Shown here in pieces: positions 34,171-45,565 of a DNA stretch of 64,000 nucleotides; the stretch's first letter is position 1; every line of letters begins with the position of its first letter. The DNA comes from Madurella fahalii. Taxonomy: Eukaryota; Ascomycota; Sordariomycetes; Sordariales. Below the pieces are notes generated by a model. It saw nothing but the letters and a program-made list of their open reading frames with translations. It searched no databases and had not been told where the DNA came from. The stretch is taken from the NCBI GenBank assembly GCA_029876055.1, contig CM056874.1, forward strand, positions 682,001 to 746,000, written 5' to 3'. Both the position numbers and the translations under genes were made by a program.

Positions 34171-35497
34171 ATGAAGCCGACTGTGAGGTTATGGAGACCT
34201 GCTCAGCAGGCGCAGCGCCGGGCTTTCTCAACCTCACCCCGCACGCTGGATAATTATGCATTCATTGGCTTGGGACAGATGGTGCGTTTGTTGTGCAACG
34301 TAGCCGAACCGCTCGGTCTGGAAACTCGATACTGACGCTGCTCTGTCCAATAGGGGTACCAGATGGCTCGGAACCTCCAGGCCAAGCTGCCGCCGAGCGA
34401 TACCGTCCGGCTCTTCGACATCAACAAAGCCGCTGTGGCGAAGCTAGCACAGGAGATGAAGTTGCAACAGACCGGCGGCGCAGCCGCTGAGCTGGCTGAT
34501 AGCGCAGCGGATGCTTCCAAAGAGGCGGTATGTGCAGACCTGGTTCTTTTCCCCCGATCGGAACACTTGGCTTGCATGATGAGTTTGTTCTATCTATGAC
34601 GTTCTAAGTTGGGGCCGGCTTGCCCGGCCTTTACCGTGATTATTGTTATACAACATAAGCCAATCCTCTGAGAAGCCCACGGAAATCGCCCTTGCTTTGG
34701 TCAACACAACAGGCATGAGAAGACAAGTTGACCAACTTCGCTAACGAGCGGTTCAATCATAGGACACGGTGATTACCTGCCTCCCAGAACCCCAGCACGT
34801 CAAGTCGACGTATGAAGCTATTCTGAAAAGAGGTCTTAGAGCGCGCCCAAAGCCGCGGCTCTTCATCGATTGCTCGACCATCGACCCATCTTCGTCACGA
34901 TGGGTCGCGTCAGCCGTATCATCGACGCTTCCGGAAGGCCAGGGCCACTTTGTCGACGCGCCCATGTCGGGCGGAGTGGTCGGTGCCACCGCGGGGACAT
35001 TGACATTCATGCTCGGAGCGCCTGATTCCCTCGTCGGTCGCATCGAGCCCATCCTCCTGCGCATGGGTAAACGAGTATTGCACTGCGGTCCGCAAGGAGC
35101 GGGCTTGTCAGCGAAACTGGCCAACAACTATCTGCTTGCGATTGAGAATATAGCTACGGCAGAGGCCATGAATCTCGGCATCAAATGGGGCCTGGACCCG
35201 AAGGTCCTTGCCAACGTCATCAACGTGAGCACCGGCAGGTGCTGGCCCAGCGAGGTCAACAACCCCGTGCCCGGCGTCGTGGAGACTGCGCCGGCGAGCC
35301 GGGATTACCAGGGAGGGTTTGGTATCGGCTTGATGCGGAAGGATTTGAGGCTCGCTATGCTCGCTGCTAAGGAGGCCGGTGCGCAGCTTCCGCTTGCCGA
35401 CAAAGCATCGGAAATCTACGAGTCTGCTGACGGGGAGGAAAAGTGTAAGGGGCGTGACTTTTCCGTCGTCTACCGGTGGCTTGGAGGCAAGGAGTAA
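34171..35497 (+). CDS. 3-hydroxyisobutyrate dehydrogenase, mitochondrial
   Basis: Exons 34171-34281, 34354-34527 and 34763-35497 encode 339 residues. The ATG at 34171 gives a basic presequence ending RRAFSTSPRTLDN, a classic mitochondrial targeting and cleavage region. Then come the Rossmann NAD-binding start FIGLGQMGYQMARNL, DTVITCLPEP, FVDAPMSGGVVGATAGTLTFMLG (substrate loop) and AGLSAKLANNYLL with the catalytic lysine. It oxidises 3-hydroxyisobutyrate to methylmalonate semialdehyde in valine breakdown. Intron 2 (235 nt) is long but its joint SKEA/DTVITCLP is required. Confidence 0.94.
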
Positions 35498-36639
35498 ACC
35501 ACACAAAATAAAGAACCCTTCGCCGTTGTGCGATCCGCTGTCACCGTGCCACCCGTGATAAAGCAGTCGTATCATAGCAGTCCCGTCAGTACCTTCTATT
35601 GCCCACCATGTCCGGAGATGATCACATAAGCATGCCCCTTCCAAGCCTTGTGGAAGCGAGGTGGGCCGCGATTGGCGGTGTTTGCGGGGAACGAGAACCT
35701 GGAGAAATCCTCCACCCCCGGTACATGGCGTGCTTGCTGCCTGTCTCTCGTCCCGAGCTTCCAAAGCCCTATTCCCGCTAACTCTTCTGGTCCCGGTTTT
35801 GCAACCGGCGCCGTAGATCATGGCCTCGCCTGATGTAAAGGTGAGATTTACATGCTGGAGGGTCTTCTACTTACATTGCACACACAGTACACCACAGTCC
35901 CTAGAAATGGAGTAACTATGGCCCTTCTCCACCGCCGTCTCTAAAAGAAGGACAAACCCCCGGGGGTGGCCATAATCGGGTTCGGATTGCAACGCTCGCC
36001 TTGCCAACGACACCTCTCTCGCTCAACCCCAAGAACCCCGAGAAGCAGATGGCAACGAGCGTCGCATTCGCTTTTATCTCGTGCGATACGCCAGATGGGG
36101 CATGGGCATTTTGAGAACCCGGATTCGACCGACCTGGGAAGGCTTTTGCAGGAAATCTCGGCCGCAGATTTGCGGCGCGGCGGTTGCGATTCCGGAATTT
36201 TCAATTCGAGAGTCTCATCCACTGGGCATGGATTGCTATGGGTCGTGTCATGTCATGTTTAAGCTAGCGCTAATACCGTCTCCCCTGCGTTGTAGTGTAC
36301 CTTGCCTTGGATGGGTTGGGGTATTTCTTTATATATCAGAGCCCCGATCCCCCCGCCTTGTGCGTGCGTCCCGGTTCCCGGTATTCTGTCGATCTTCAAG
36401 ACTCGTGTTTTGTAAGAGCCGCAACCACACGCTCGGTGGTGTTTCACTACCTGGTTCCCGTCATACAACCCACGCACTGGCTGCAGCCCGTGGACTTGGT
36501 TCACTGCGGCAAACCACCCCGGATTAGAACCATTCTGCCCTTTGGATCTCACCTTCATCCCCCGTATCGTCGCGCTAGTGAACGTTCACCTAGCCAAGTT
36601 GTTAACCGCTTCGGTCGACCATACACCAATTGACGCACT
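35498..36639. other. Intergenic, nothing recognised
   Basis: Between two plus-strand genes. Short frames only. Confidence 0.4.
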
Positions 36640-38193
36640 ATGGACTTGGACCAGATAGACCCGTCAATGATCCCACCGGGGATGAGCCCGGAAGATCTCG
36701 AAAATGCCATCGCCAACTACTACTACTCGTGCCACGAGGTGTCGCCCACCTGCCCTGTCGAGGCCACCACGCTGGGGTATTATCCGAACCGGGGAATCAA
36801 CATATTTTTCGCGATTGGGTTTGGGATTGCGATGATTGTGACGCTGGTGTTTGGCATCTGGAAGAAGACATGGAGCTACATGGCATTCATTGCAGCCGGA
36901 TGCGCGCTGGAACTCGCTGGTGGGTGCTTTTTATACTCAGGGTTGCCATTCTCTGCTTGAAGAGACGGGGAGGCGCGAGTTGTGATCGAGTCGGACCTCA
37001 AATCCCACTACCAACGCCCAACCAACACAATTCAAACCAGACAAGAGCATGCTTCCAACCCCAACCCCAACCCCCCTCAGAAAGGAGACATCGAACTAAC
37101 ACCGGCCATGCCCATCCCAGGCTACGCCGCGCGCGTCCCGCTGACCGACAACCCGTGGAACAAACAGGCGTTTGAGACGCAGATCGTCGCCATCATCCTC
37201 TCGCCCACCCTGGTCTGCATCTCCATCTACCTCACCCTCAAGCACGTCTGCCTGGCGCTCAACCCGGCCCTGTCGCGCGTGCGCCCCCACCTGTACCCGT
37301 TCGTCTTCGTCCCGCTCGACGTCTCGTGCCTGTGCGTGCAGGCCATCGGCGGCGCCCTGGCCGCCAGCGCGGCCACGAGCAACCTGGCCATGGTGCAGCA
37401 CGGGAACCGGTGCATCATCGCCGGCATCGTGCTGCAGGTGGTGGTGCTGCTGTTCTTTGGGACGGTCGGCGGGGATTATTATCTCAGGGTCAAGAAGTGG
37501 TAAGTGATGGGAAGACATCAAGAGAAAGAAAAAAAAAAAGAAAAGAAAAGAAAAATGGGAGGGTGGTTAGCGGGAGACGGACGGACTGACGGGCTGACTG
37601 ACTGACTGGGATGTAGGATCCGATCGGACGAAGCGGACCCTGAGGCGGTCGCGCTGTGGAAGGATAGGAATTTCCGGCTGTTCGTGTACGCTGTGGTGGG
37701 CGCCTACAGCGGCATCCTCATCCGGTGCATCTACCGGTATGGCGCCCCTTCTCCTCGGAATTTCGGATAGCTGCCGAGATGCTAACGTGGCGGGACAGCA
37801 TCGCCGAAATGGCCGGCGGTTGGGGCAACCACATCATGCAGGACGAGCCCTCGTTTATCGTGCTAGAGGGGTTGTGAGTAGCATTCCCAAACGTTCGAGC
37901 ATCGGGTCGGGTTAGCTAACACAGAAACAAACAGCATGGTTCTCATCCCGTGCATTCTGCTGGCCGTCTTCCCGCCTGGGATCCTGTTCCCGCAGATGGC
38001 AGCGCGCATGTCGGCCCCTGGCCGTATCGGGCTGAGGCGCAAAGACGACGAAAAGGGCGGTCACGAGAAACAAACGCAGCCTAAGGGCCAAGAGAACCAA
38101 ACACGGGTGGCGAGCGGAGACGAGTCAGGGGCTACTGAGGGACATGCCAGCAACGGTGCCTCAGCCGAGCTTAAGAATGATGATGGAACATGA
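36640..38193 (+). CDS. RTA1-family lipid-translocating membrane protein
   Basis: Five exons, 36640-36919, 37121-37499, 37617-37736, 37799-37873 and 37935-38193, give 370 residues. About seven membrane helices can be seen, starting with NIFFAIGFGIAMIVTLVFGIW. Family motifs: YYPNRGINIFF, ALELAGYAARV, QIVAIILSPTLVCISIYLTLKHV, PLDVSCLCVQAIGGALAA, FRLFVYAVVGAYSGILIRCIYRIAEMAGGWGNHIMQDEPSFIVLEGFMVLIPCILLAVFPPG. The EMAGGW...E block is diagnostic. The tail is hydrophilic and cytoplasmic. Members (RTA1, RSB1) are linked to sterol or sphingoid-base export and azole/7-aminocholesterol tolerance. Substrate here is unknown. Confidence 0.92.
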
Positions 38194-38682
38194 TAAGGAA
38201 CCTGGATTCCATTGGTGAGTTTCAAAAGTGGATTTAACTCGGCGTTGATGTTAGATTAAAGACAATATTCTGTGTACTACGTAGTTGGCAATTCCTATAA
38301 TTAAGTCGTTGGTCAACAATGTCTTCGGACGTTAAACCGATGTCATCGCAGCCCTGAATGCCAACAAGCTGGTTTTTTTGGCATAGCGATGACAGCAATG
38401 ATGATGGCAAGGACGATACTGACTCAGACATGACAATAAATATAGAAGGGATGACGAAGAGAGGAAAGTTAAATGACGGGACAAGGGCATATATAATACC
38501 TAAACCGGACCACGGTTCTACCAGAGAGTTGCCCGCAATCGGAGAATGCCGCCTCATATCGTTTCTGTTCTGACACTTATCTCTATTCTGACAATAATAT
38601 GAAGAAAGGCTGTGCACCAGCAATATTGGGCCTACGGATAAACATCCGACGCTGGAAACTCCTCCGACCAACCCCCCGCACC
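38194..38682. other. Convergent 3' spacer
   Basis: Lies between the RTA1-like gene (plus) and the large acidic-protein gene (minus). Nothing recognised. Confidence 0.4.
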
Positions 38683-41600
38683 TCAGTCAGAGTCGCTCTG
38701 ACTACTCAAGGAGGTCTCGCTACTGCTAGAATTGTCAAAAACCCTATCCACGTCGCTCTCCTCTTGTGAACTGTCATCATCTCCACCGTCACTATCATCC
38801 CAATCCTGTGCTCCCTCTTCAGCCTTATTATCACAACGGATCCAATACAGATCCACCCCGTGCTGATCAAAGTGCGGCATACGTTCATGCAACATTGACC
38901 ATACGTGCGGGAACGACTCTTCAAGCTTGTACAGCCGCGAAGAATAAGGGACGAGATAAGCCGTGTGGAGCGCCACTTGGAGGGTGGCTACATCGCGCAT
39001 CAGCTTGAGAAATTCCTCGAAGGCCTTGACTCGCCCGGCATCCCGGAAGTTGCGGCGGCCGTATATTGACCGAATGTCATCGTCGTCTTCCTCATCGTTT
39101 TCGTCGTCATCGTTTTCGTCCTCGGCCCCGTCGTCTTGCTCATCGTCTGCGTTACCATCGTACTCGCCCTCGCCCTCATATTCGACTTCGCCATCATCGC
39201 ACTCGCACTCACACTCACCCCCGTCGTCTTCCATGTTGTCTTCGTCGTCATCTTCGGTATCTCCACTGTTGTCGTCCATGTTTCCCGCCCCCCCATGGCC
39301 CACTTCCCAACTTAGCATTGCCTCCAACCACCCAAGGACCTCCACATGAAACACCCTATTCATTGCTGCCAATGGATCAAATTCGTCCTTTGCAGCAAGT
39401 ATGACATCAAGCACAAACCTTGCAAAGGCATAGGCATTGGAAGATGCGGTGTGCTCGCGGCTAGCACCGTAACCGTGCTTGATCTCAGGAGCAAGATAGT
39501 CGTAGAACATGTAGAAACTAGGCGCGAACCTAAACGACTGGACGTCGCTTGGTTCGGACAGAAGAACTCCGTACCGCTCCTCAATCGTGAACTCTTCTGG
39601 TAGAGGATCGGCGATGTTGGGGATGTTGAAAGTTGATGCAGGGGGTAGGATGGGGTTAGTACGGAGGAGGACATTGAAGGGGTGGATGGATCTGTGAGGA
39701 GGATGGCCTCGGTGTTAGTGACAAGGGTGGGCGGGAGAATATGGCCAAAGAGAAAACATACTTGTGTGGCGCGATTGTATTGATGCCTTGGATAGCGGAG
39801 CCCAGGTCGAGAAAGAACCTGAATAGTACGAACCAGATAACGTGCACGGGCAAGCTGCTGAAATACGTCGCGGCCAGCTCAGGTATTTTTAACAAAAGGC
39901 AACCTTCTGTGGCGTACTCAAAGACGAAGGCCCGCACTTGTTCCCGGCCGACCTCCACGTCTCGGCCGACGATAGGTGCGGACAGGAATGGTTTGCTACC
40001 CTGGTGACCGTCATCGTAAAACCAGGCGGTCACATACGTGTAGCCATAGAAGGCGACAGTATTCTTGACGCGGTTACCGGCGATGGAGTTGTAGAAACCT
40101 TCAAGCTAGTGGGAAGGCAGAATGAGTGTGAGTAAATGGCCCAATAACAAGGAAGTCACAAGGGCTTACCTTTCGAGTGAACAGATCCTCCCGGTCGGCC
40201 ACCGACTCTTTCCAGGAATTCGCGACGATCTTGATTACTGCTGACCCCTCCACATACGAGATATCTCCGGCGGAGTCGTACTGCCGGGCCCTTTTCCATG
40301 GGACCATGTATGTGGACCCATAGGTACCGTGCCCAAAGAATATAGCCTTTTTGAAGTCGAACTCGCTTGGCTCAATCAAGTAAGTGAAATCGCTGAAATG
40401 GGGCTGGTACTTTTCGTTCATAGTGTACCGGAGAAGGCTACGGTTCGTTTTGAGGAAGTCTTGGTTCTCGAGTTTCAAGTTGAAAAACAGGCAAGCAGAC
40501 GCGAGGCCCGACGGCTCATCATCTCGATCTACACACGCTGTCTTCAAGATGCGAGCCTTGATGCCTGGTAGGGTCTCCAAAATGTAGATAGTGTCGCTGT
40601 CGGTTATTTGGCCGCTCTTTTCCGCCCGGCCCATGATGAGCATGCAGTCATTCTGCCAAAGTCAGAGAGGGACGGAAAGCGAGGATTTTGCAACTAACCC
40701 AGTCAATCCAGAAACGATCCAGATTCCCAGCAAACGCGGTATCCTGAAGCTTTCTGCGCGCAAAAACTGTCTCTCCGCCGCGATGCGTGTCAGCATAATG
40801 GATATCATGCTGTTGATGATCATGATTGAGCCATCGTTCCCATGTTTTCTTCTCCTCCATGGGTGCATCCTCGGCTGGTTTTCGCATCCACTCGCAATCG
40901 AAACAGTCACAAGGGAGTGACTGGCCCGGAAATTCACGGTTGGCAGTGAAGTAGCGCCAATTCACGTCCTCGGTAACGTATAGGACGTGCCAGAAGTGGG
41001 GGTGGTCCACGGCCCAAAAAAGGGGCCGGATATCTCTCTTCGTGCCTTCTAGACAAACAAGATCCCAGTTGCCGTCGTCTTCTAGACCAACGCTTTCAAC
41101 CATCTGCTTTACAATGTCCTCGTCCTCGATGGGGTGAAATGTATATTTGGATGTGTTGTACCGAGCGAGTTCCACAAGTTCCTTGGGGTCAACCAAGGGT
41201 AATGGGGCTTTCCTGGCAGGATTGCGGTATCCCTTCTGAACAAGCGGGTCAGCCTTTCGCCGTAGACGCTGTGTTGACCGGTCGAAAACATGATGCTAAA
41301 AGGGGGGGAGGGGGGTGATGCCACGCCACACGCTACACGCTACATGCTACACGTACCTCGAGTAATGGCGCATAAGGAAATCCACTCGATTTGTCGGAAA
41401 CATCGCCCTGCTCCTGAGTGGCGGACTCGAGCTTGAGCATCCTGACCAGCGTCCATACGTCCCAAACATCAGCACAATCAAACCAGCCGTATATGCCCAA
41501 CACCCAATCCGCCTCGTATTGTTCATGTGCAGGCCAGATGCGAAGAGCTTTAAGGAGCTCGATCAAAGGCTCAACATCCACCGCTCTAGGGATGGTGCCA

Positions 41601-42742
41601 TCCGGGTTTGGGAACATGAAGTCACCTGAGTTATCCCCACGACGAGCCAGCTCCTGCGCCTGCGCCTGCGCACGAGCATCGAGGAAATCCTGCCACCAGG
41701 TATCGTAGTAAGGATACTCGGGATCGGTGTTGCCAGTTCCTGCGGCAAAAGCTGCAGCTTCATGTACGCCCGGCCACTTTCGGAAGATGTGATGTTTCTT
41801 GGTGACCAGGAGTGCAAGCAGACGCCTAGGGAAAGCACGTCAGCCCCATTCCTTGTCAACAACTCTTTTTCGCACCGCAAAAAGCCCACGATTGCCCCAT
41901 TCACCAAAGGAAAGAAGACAGAAGCAGAGAAACAAGGTTGAAGCAAGGAAAAAGGAGGAAGGTACCAAGTCTTCAAATCCTCTGGAGCTGGCAATACTCC
42001 AAGCCGAGCCGCCTCTGATGCCTCGGCCATACTGACGGGCTGGTGCTGAAAGTCGTACCAAAATTTCTGATTGAGCGGATCCGCCAGCAGTTCCGCGGTT
42101 CGCTGCCTGCGGCAGTCCCTGACCAAAATCGTTAGTCAGATCTGAACACGGCCAGATAGTCAATCGTAGGGCATATACCAGGGCAGAAATTCATCGTGCC
42201 TCGTGCTCTGTTGATCAGCAAACAACTTTAGATCCTCTACAGGTACATCTTGAAAGAGGTCAATGTAATGCAGCCGATCAAAGATGTTCTGGATAGCGAA
42301 GTTTGCAAATGACCTTGTACAGCATAGTTAGCGAGTCGTGGTCTCTGGAGGAGCCCCTTGTTTCTGATGCCGATTTCAAGCGCAAGTAAATTGCGACGCT
42401 GCCGCTACGAAGAGGAGGAAAGGAAATACTCCTTGCGTACCATCGAAGAAATAACAGACCAGCGACTTGATCCCTCAGTTTGTCGGGCTCTCCGCCGTCG
42501 GTCTCAGCAAGCTCAGCAATGTTATCGACGTCACCACCAATCGAGGCGGCCACGGCAGCCTCTAGCATTTGCTTCTCCGGCGGGGTGAGGCGCACGTATA
42601 CCACATGAGCGAATTCATCTTTGGCTAGGGTGAGCGCGGGGAGCTGCACAATCTTGGTTTTGACCTTGTCGATCTTCGCCGTGATCCGTGGGCTTCCCAG
42701 ACTCGATCGAGCCATGTTAGCGATGGCTTGTGGAGTATCCAT
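38683..42742 (-). CDS. Large unknown fungal protein with acidic tract
   Basis: Eight exons: 42742-42441, 42313-42179, 42118-41966, 41825-41357, 41235-40699, 40652-40170, 40105-39762 and 39691-38683 (1143 residues; all junction phases agree). Trp or Lys codons are split at several junctions (LLFLRW/SFANFAIQNIFDR, DEFLPW/DCRRQ, LKTW/RLLALL), and the branch sites are CTAAC-like. Features: a helical N-terminal half, a YFTANREFPG...CDCFDCEWM block with clustered cysteines, a hydrophobic VHVIWFVLFRFFLDLGSAI segment, and SIHPFNVLLRTNPILPPAS. Near the C-terminus lies a tract of about 90 residues that is almost wholly D/E/G, then another helical region and a D/S tail. I recognise no catalytic domain. 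It may be conserved only in related fungi. Confidence 0.75.
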
Positions 42743-43939
42743 GTCGGCTGCGTGGCGACCTGTTCGAATAAATGTGATAGAACTGCACTACTCGAAAAAG
42801 AATTGGACAACAAAAAAAGAGAAAGAAGACAACTCCTTGCCCCTGGGGCTTCTAGCCAAGTGGCCTTGCACGTTCTGAGGCGACCGTTGAGCGGGAGTTG
42901 ACAGGCGGGAAATCGCAGTCGCGAGATAAGAACGCTGATGGAAGTCGGTGTTCGAAAATCAGGTGGGAAGGGACCTGGCTGCCCTAAAGATACGAGGTAT
43001 TGCAGGGCACGGGCTTAGTTTATTGAAGGGTTCAAGAGATTGGCCCCTTCCTGTGGCTTGAGAATGAGGCCCGTGTCTAATTAATTCTTTGGCAAGTCTC
43101 TGCAGTTCCATGTTTGCGAGTTGTTTCCCAGTTGTTTCCCGGTACTGTACATGATTGCACTTGCGCTGCTAAAGATGGTCACAAGCAGGGACGAGAGGTG
43201 CCGACGGACCTCCAATCCTCTAAGGAAACCTTCTGATCATTACTTCCGTCCTCATACTCCATGCCTCTGGCGCTTGCAGGTAATCCATCGCGTCCGGGGC
43301 CGTGTATCTCGTGCACGTATGCCCCCCATTCCCCCCAGATTCCCCAGCCACGACAGAGGAGAAGTGGCCCGTGGCGGAATACGCGGCCGATGAACAGCTG
43401 ACCCTTGTCAAACCTTTCGCAGGTTGCATGCATTCTTGGAACTGTACGAAAAAAGAGAATGCACCGGAGAAACAAACAATTTGAGTCTCTTGAGATGGCC
43501 CAAACATGTGTGATTTTGTCGGACACCCCCCAGCAATCTGCTTGACACCCAGGGCCCAACGAGCCAAGCCATCAACAACCAAACCCACAGTTACCCACAG
43601 CGACAGTGAGTAACCCATTGACGCACAATGTTTTGGTTATCTCTCTGTTATTGACCTTGTTCACAAGCAACTCCAGCCCATAAGCCTCATTTACTTTGTC
43701 AGGACAAGGAATCCCGCGAACACCACCATCTTAATTAAACACTTACATATTTATTGAGCCACGTCTCCAGATCTTCACCAGCCCACATCCACTGCACACA
43801 ACGTTATATAGGTACCTTTTCCCAATCTCTTCAACCTCTCGAGGCCCCCCCCCCCAAGTACCAGCGACGACGTGGCACAGGCGGCATACCTTTTACCTCT
43901 GCACCCACACATCTTCGCATCGCCGTCCAACACTTCGCC
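42743..43939. other. Divergent spacer, nothing recognised
   Basis: Upstream of the large acidic-protein gene and of the small ORF at 43940. It has a C-run at about 43845-43856. No other gene seen. Confidence 0.4.
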
Positions 43940-44173
43940 ATGGAAGCCACGAACGATACCAACGAGCGGGATACGCAGGCGCAACTCGATGCCGAACTGA
44001 CAGCTCGACAGGAACTATGGCTCCAGGGCACCGATATCCGGGACGTTGTAGCAGAGGAGGAGGCTAGGTTGTCCCAAGAGAAGCGGAGGGAGAAGCTGCA
44101 GAGGCAGGGAATTGAGGTTAGGGACTTTGCCGAGGGTAAACGCTCACCTGTGGCTGAAGAGAAGGCGGGTTAG
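43940..44173 (+). CDS. Small charged hypothetical protein
   Basis: A 77-residue ATG frame in a good start context (CGCCATGG). It is rich in E, R, K and Q and predicted as one long amphipathic helix: TARQELWLQGTDIRDVVAEEEARLSQEKRREKLQRQGIEVRDFAEG. The xQGxxxRDxxxE unit occurs twice (LQGTDIRDVVAEE and RQGIEVRDFAEG), a pattern that argues for real coding. No family recognised. Confidence 0.5.
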   Translation: MEATNDTNERDTQAQLDAELTARQELWLQGTDIRDVVAEEEARLSQEKRREKLQRQGIEVRDFAEGKRSPVAEEKAG

Positions 44174-45565
44174 CGCTAAGGTAGCTATGATTGCCGGCCA
44201 GCGGAGGAGATGGGCTTGTGGCGGGCTTGATGAGGGAGGGGGGTGTTTCTTTATTTCAGGCATCCGACCTGCTAGCGGTAGATGCACACATTCCAGAAGA
44301 TTGCTACACATTTCTAGTTATTATTTTTGTATTCAAAACTAACGTATCCATCACATGCAGAGACACCATGCCAGCTTGCCCCCGGCTGCCTCTGGCTGCA
44401 ATGTCTCCATCTTCGGCTTGTCATACGCAACGTCGAGATCCAGTTGAAGCGGTTCCTCACAGCCCCCCCTTCCACCGGTTTTTTTTTTTTTTCCTCGGGG
44501 TCGCTAGAATCCGCTGAGCCCGCGGGAGACGAATATTCTGATACAAACTCATCCATATTTCCAAACTTACCACATTGCCCCGCCTTGCCTTTGTTTTCCA
44601 TTTTAAATGCTCGGTTAACGTCTGGGGAATAATACAAAGCATCGTCGATGCCCGTGCAATACAGGGGCCATCTTAACTGCTTTACCACGCTGGGAGGTGC
44701 ACGAAATCCGCTATCAAATCCCCCAAACCGCTCCAGGTTTACCTACATTAAACGAATTGAGAAAAAAGAAAAGCATGAAAAATAGCTAAATATATACGTT
44801 CATCTAAAGGAATATAGAGCCCCCTGTTTTTTTTCTGGGTTTTTTTTTTTTTTTTTTTGAAAAAAAAAAAAAAAGTAGAGTGGCCTGGGTGTCGCGATGG
44901 GCCACCGTGTCGCGGTACGTAAATTTACCGCTGTCAATAGCCTGGTCCTGGACAAACTGACTCCGGACAGCCGAGTGGATGCCCGTCGCAGGCAATGACG
45001 GTCATGAGCGCCCCATCGTTGCCTCATCTCCGGAGGGTGAATCAGACGCCGTTCTTGGGGCCGGGGGTGGCGTTCGATGTAGGGGGATTTGGAGCTTGTT
45101 AGGGGTATAGGTGTCGGAATGAAGGAGGGGGTTAATGATAGGTTGTTTTATGGTTGGGCCTGAGGGGTGAAGAGATGGCGGATGATCGGAGCGCCGATCC
45201 AGTAAACCTAGGGCCCTAGGCTGGTTACTGCAGCCGACCGACCGCAAGTTTATTGCGAAACAATGGGAACACGGTCTCAGGCAAAAACCCACTCGAGTGT
45301 GTCGTTTGGAGGGAATCGGGCATGAAATGGCGTATGTAGGTAGCATCCGTTTATCGGGGGGCTCATAGGGTTTTCACGAAAGGAATAAACAGCGTTCGGT
45401 TTGTGATGGAATTAGATTTGAGCCTTTTGGATCTGGGTTCGAATATACCTTAGTGATTGCATTGCGTGTGGCATTCGCTCGGTAGATCAGATACCACTAC
45501 CTAGTGGCACGTACAATTGCGGCTGTGCGTGGAAGAGGGAATAGTTGTGACACCTTTCCTCCCCC
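44174..45565. repeat. Spacer with T-runs and a poly-T/poly-A foldback
   Basis: A T-run at about 44479-44492 and a T-tract followed by an A-tract at about 44827-44874, which could fold into an A:T hairpin. The rest has no recognisable gene; a minus frame at 44314-44688 lacks support. Confidence 0.6.
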
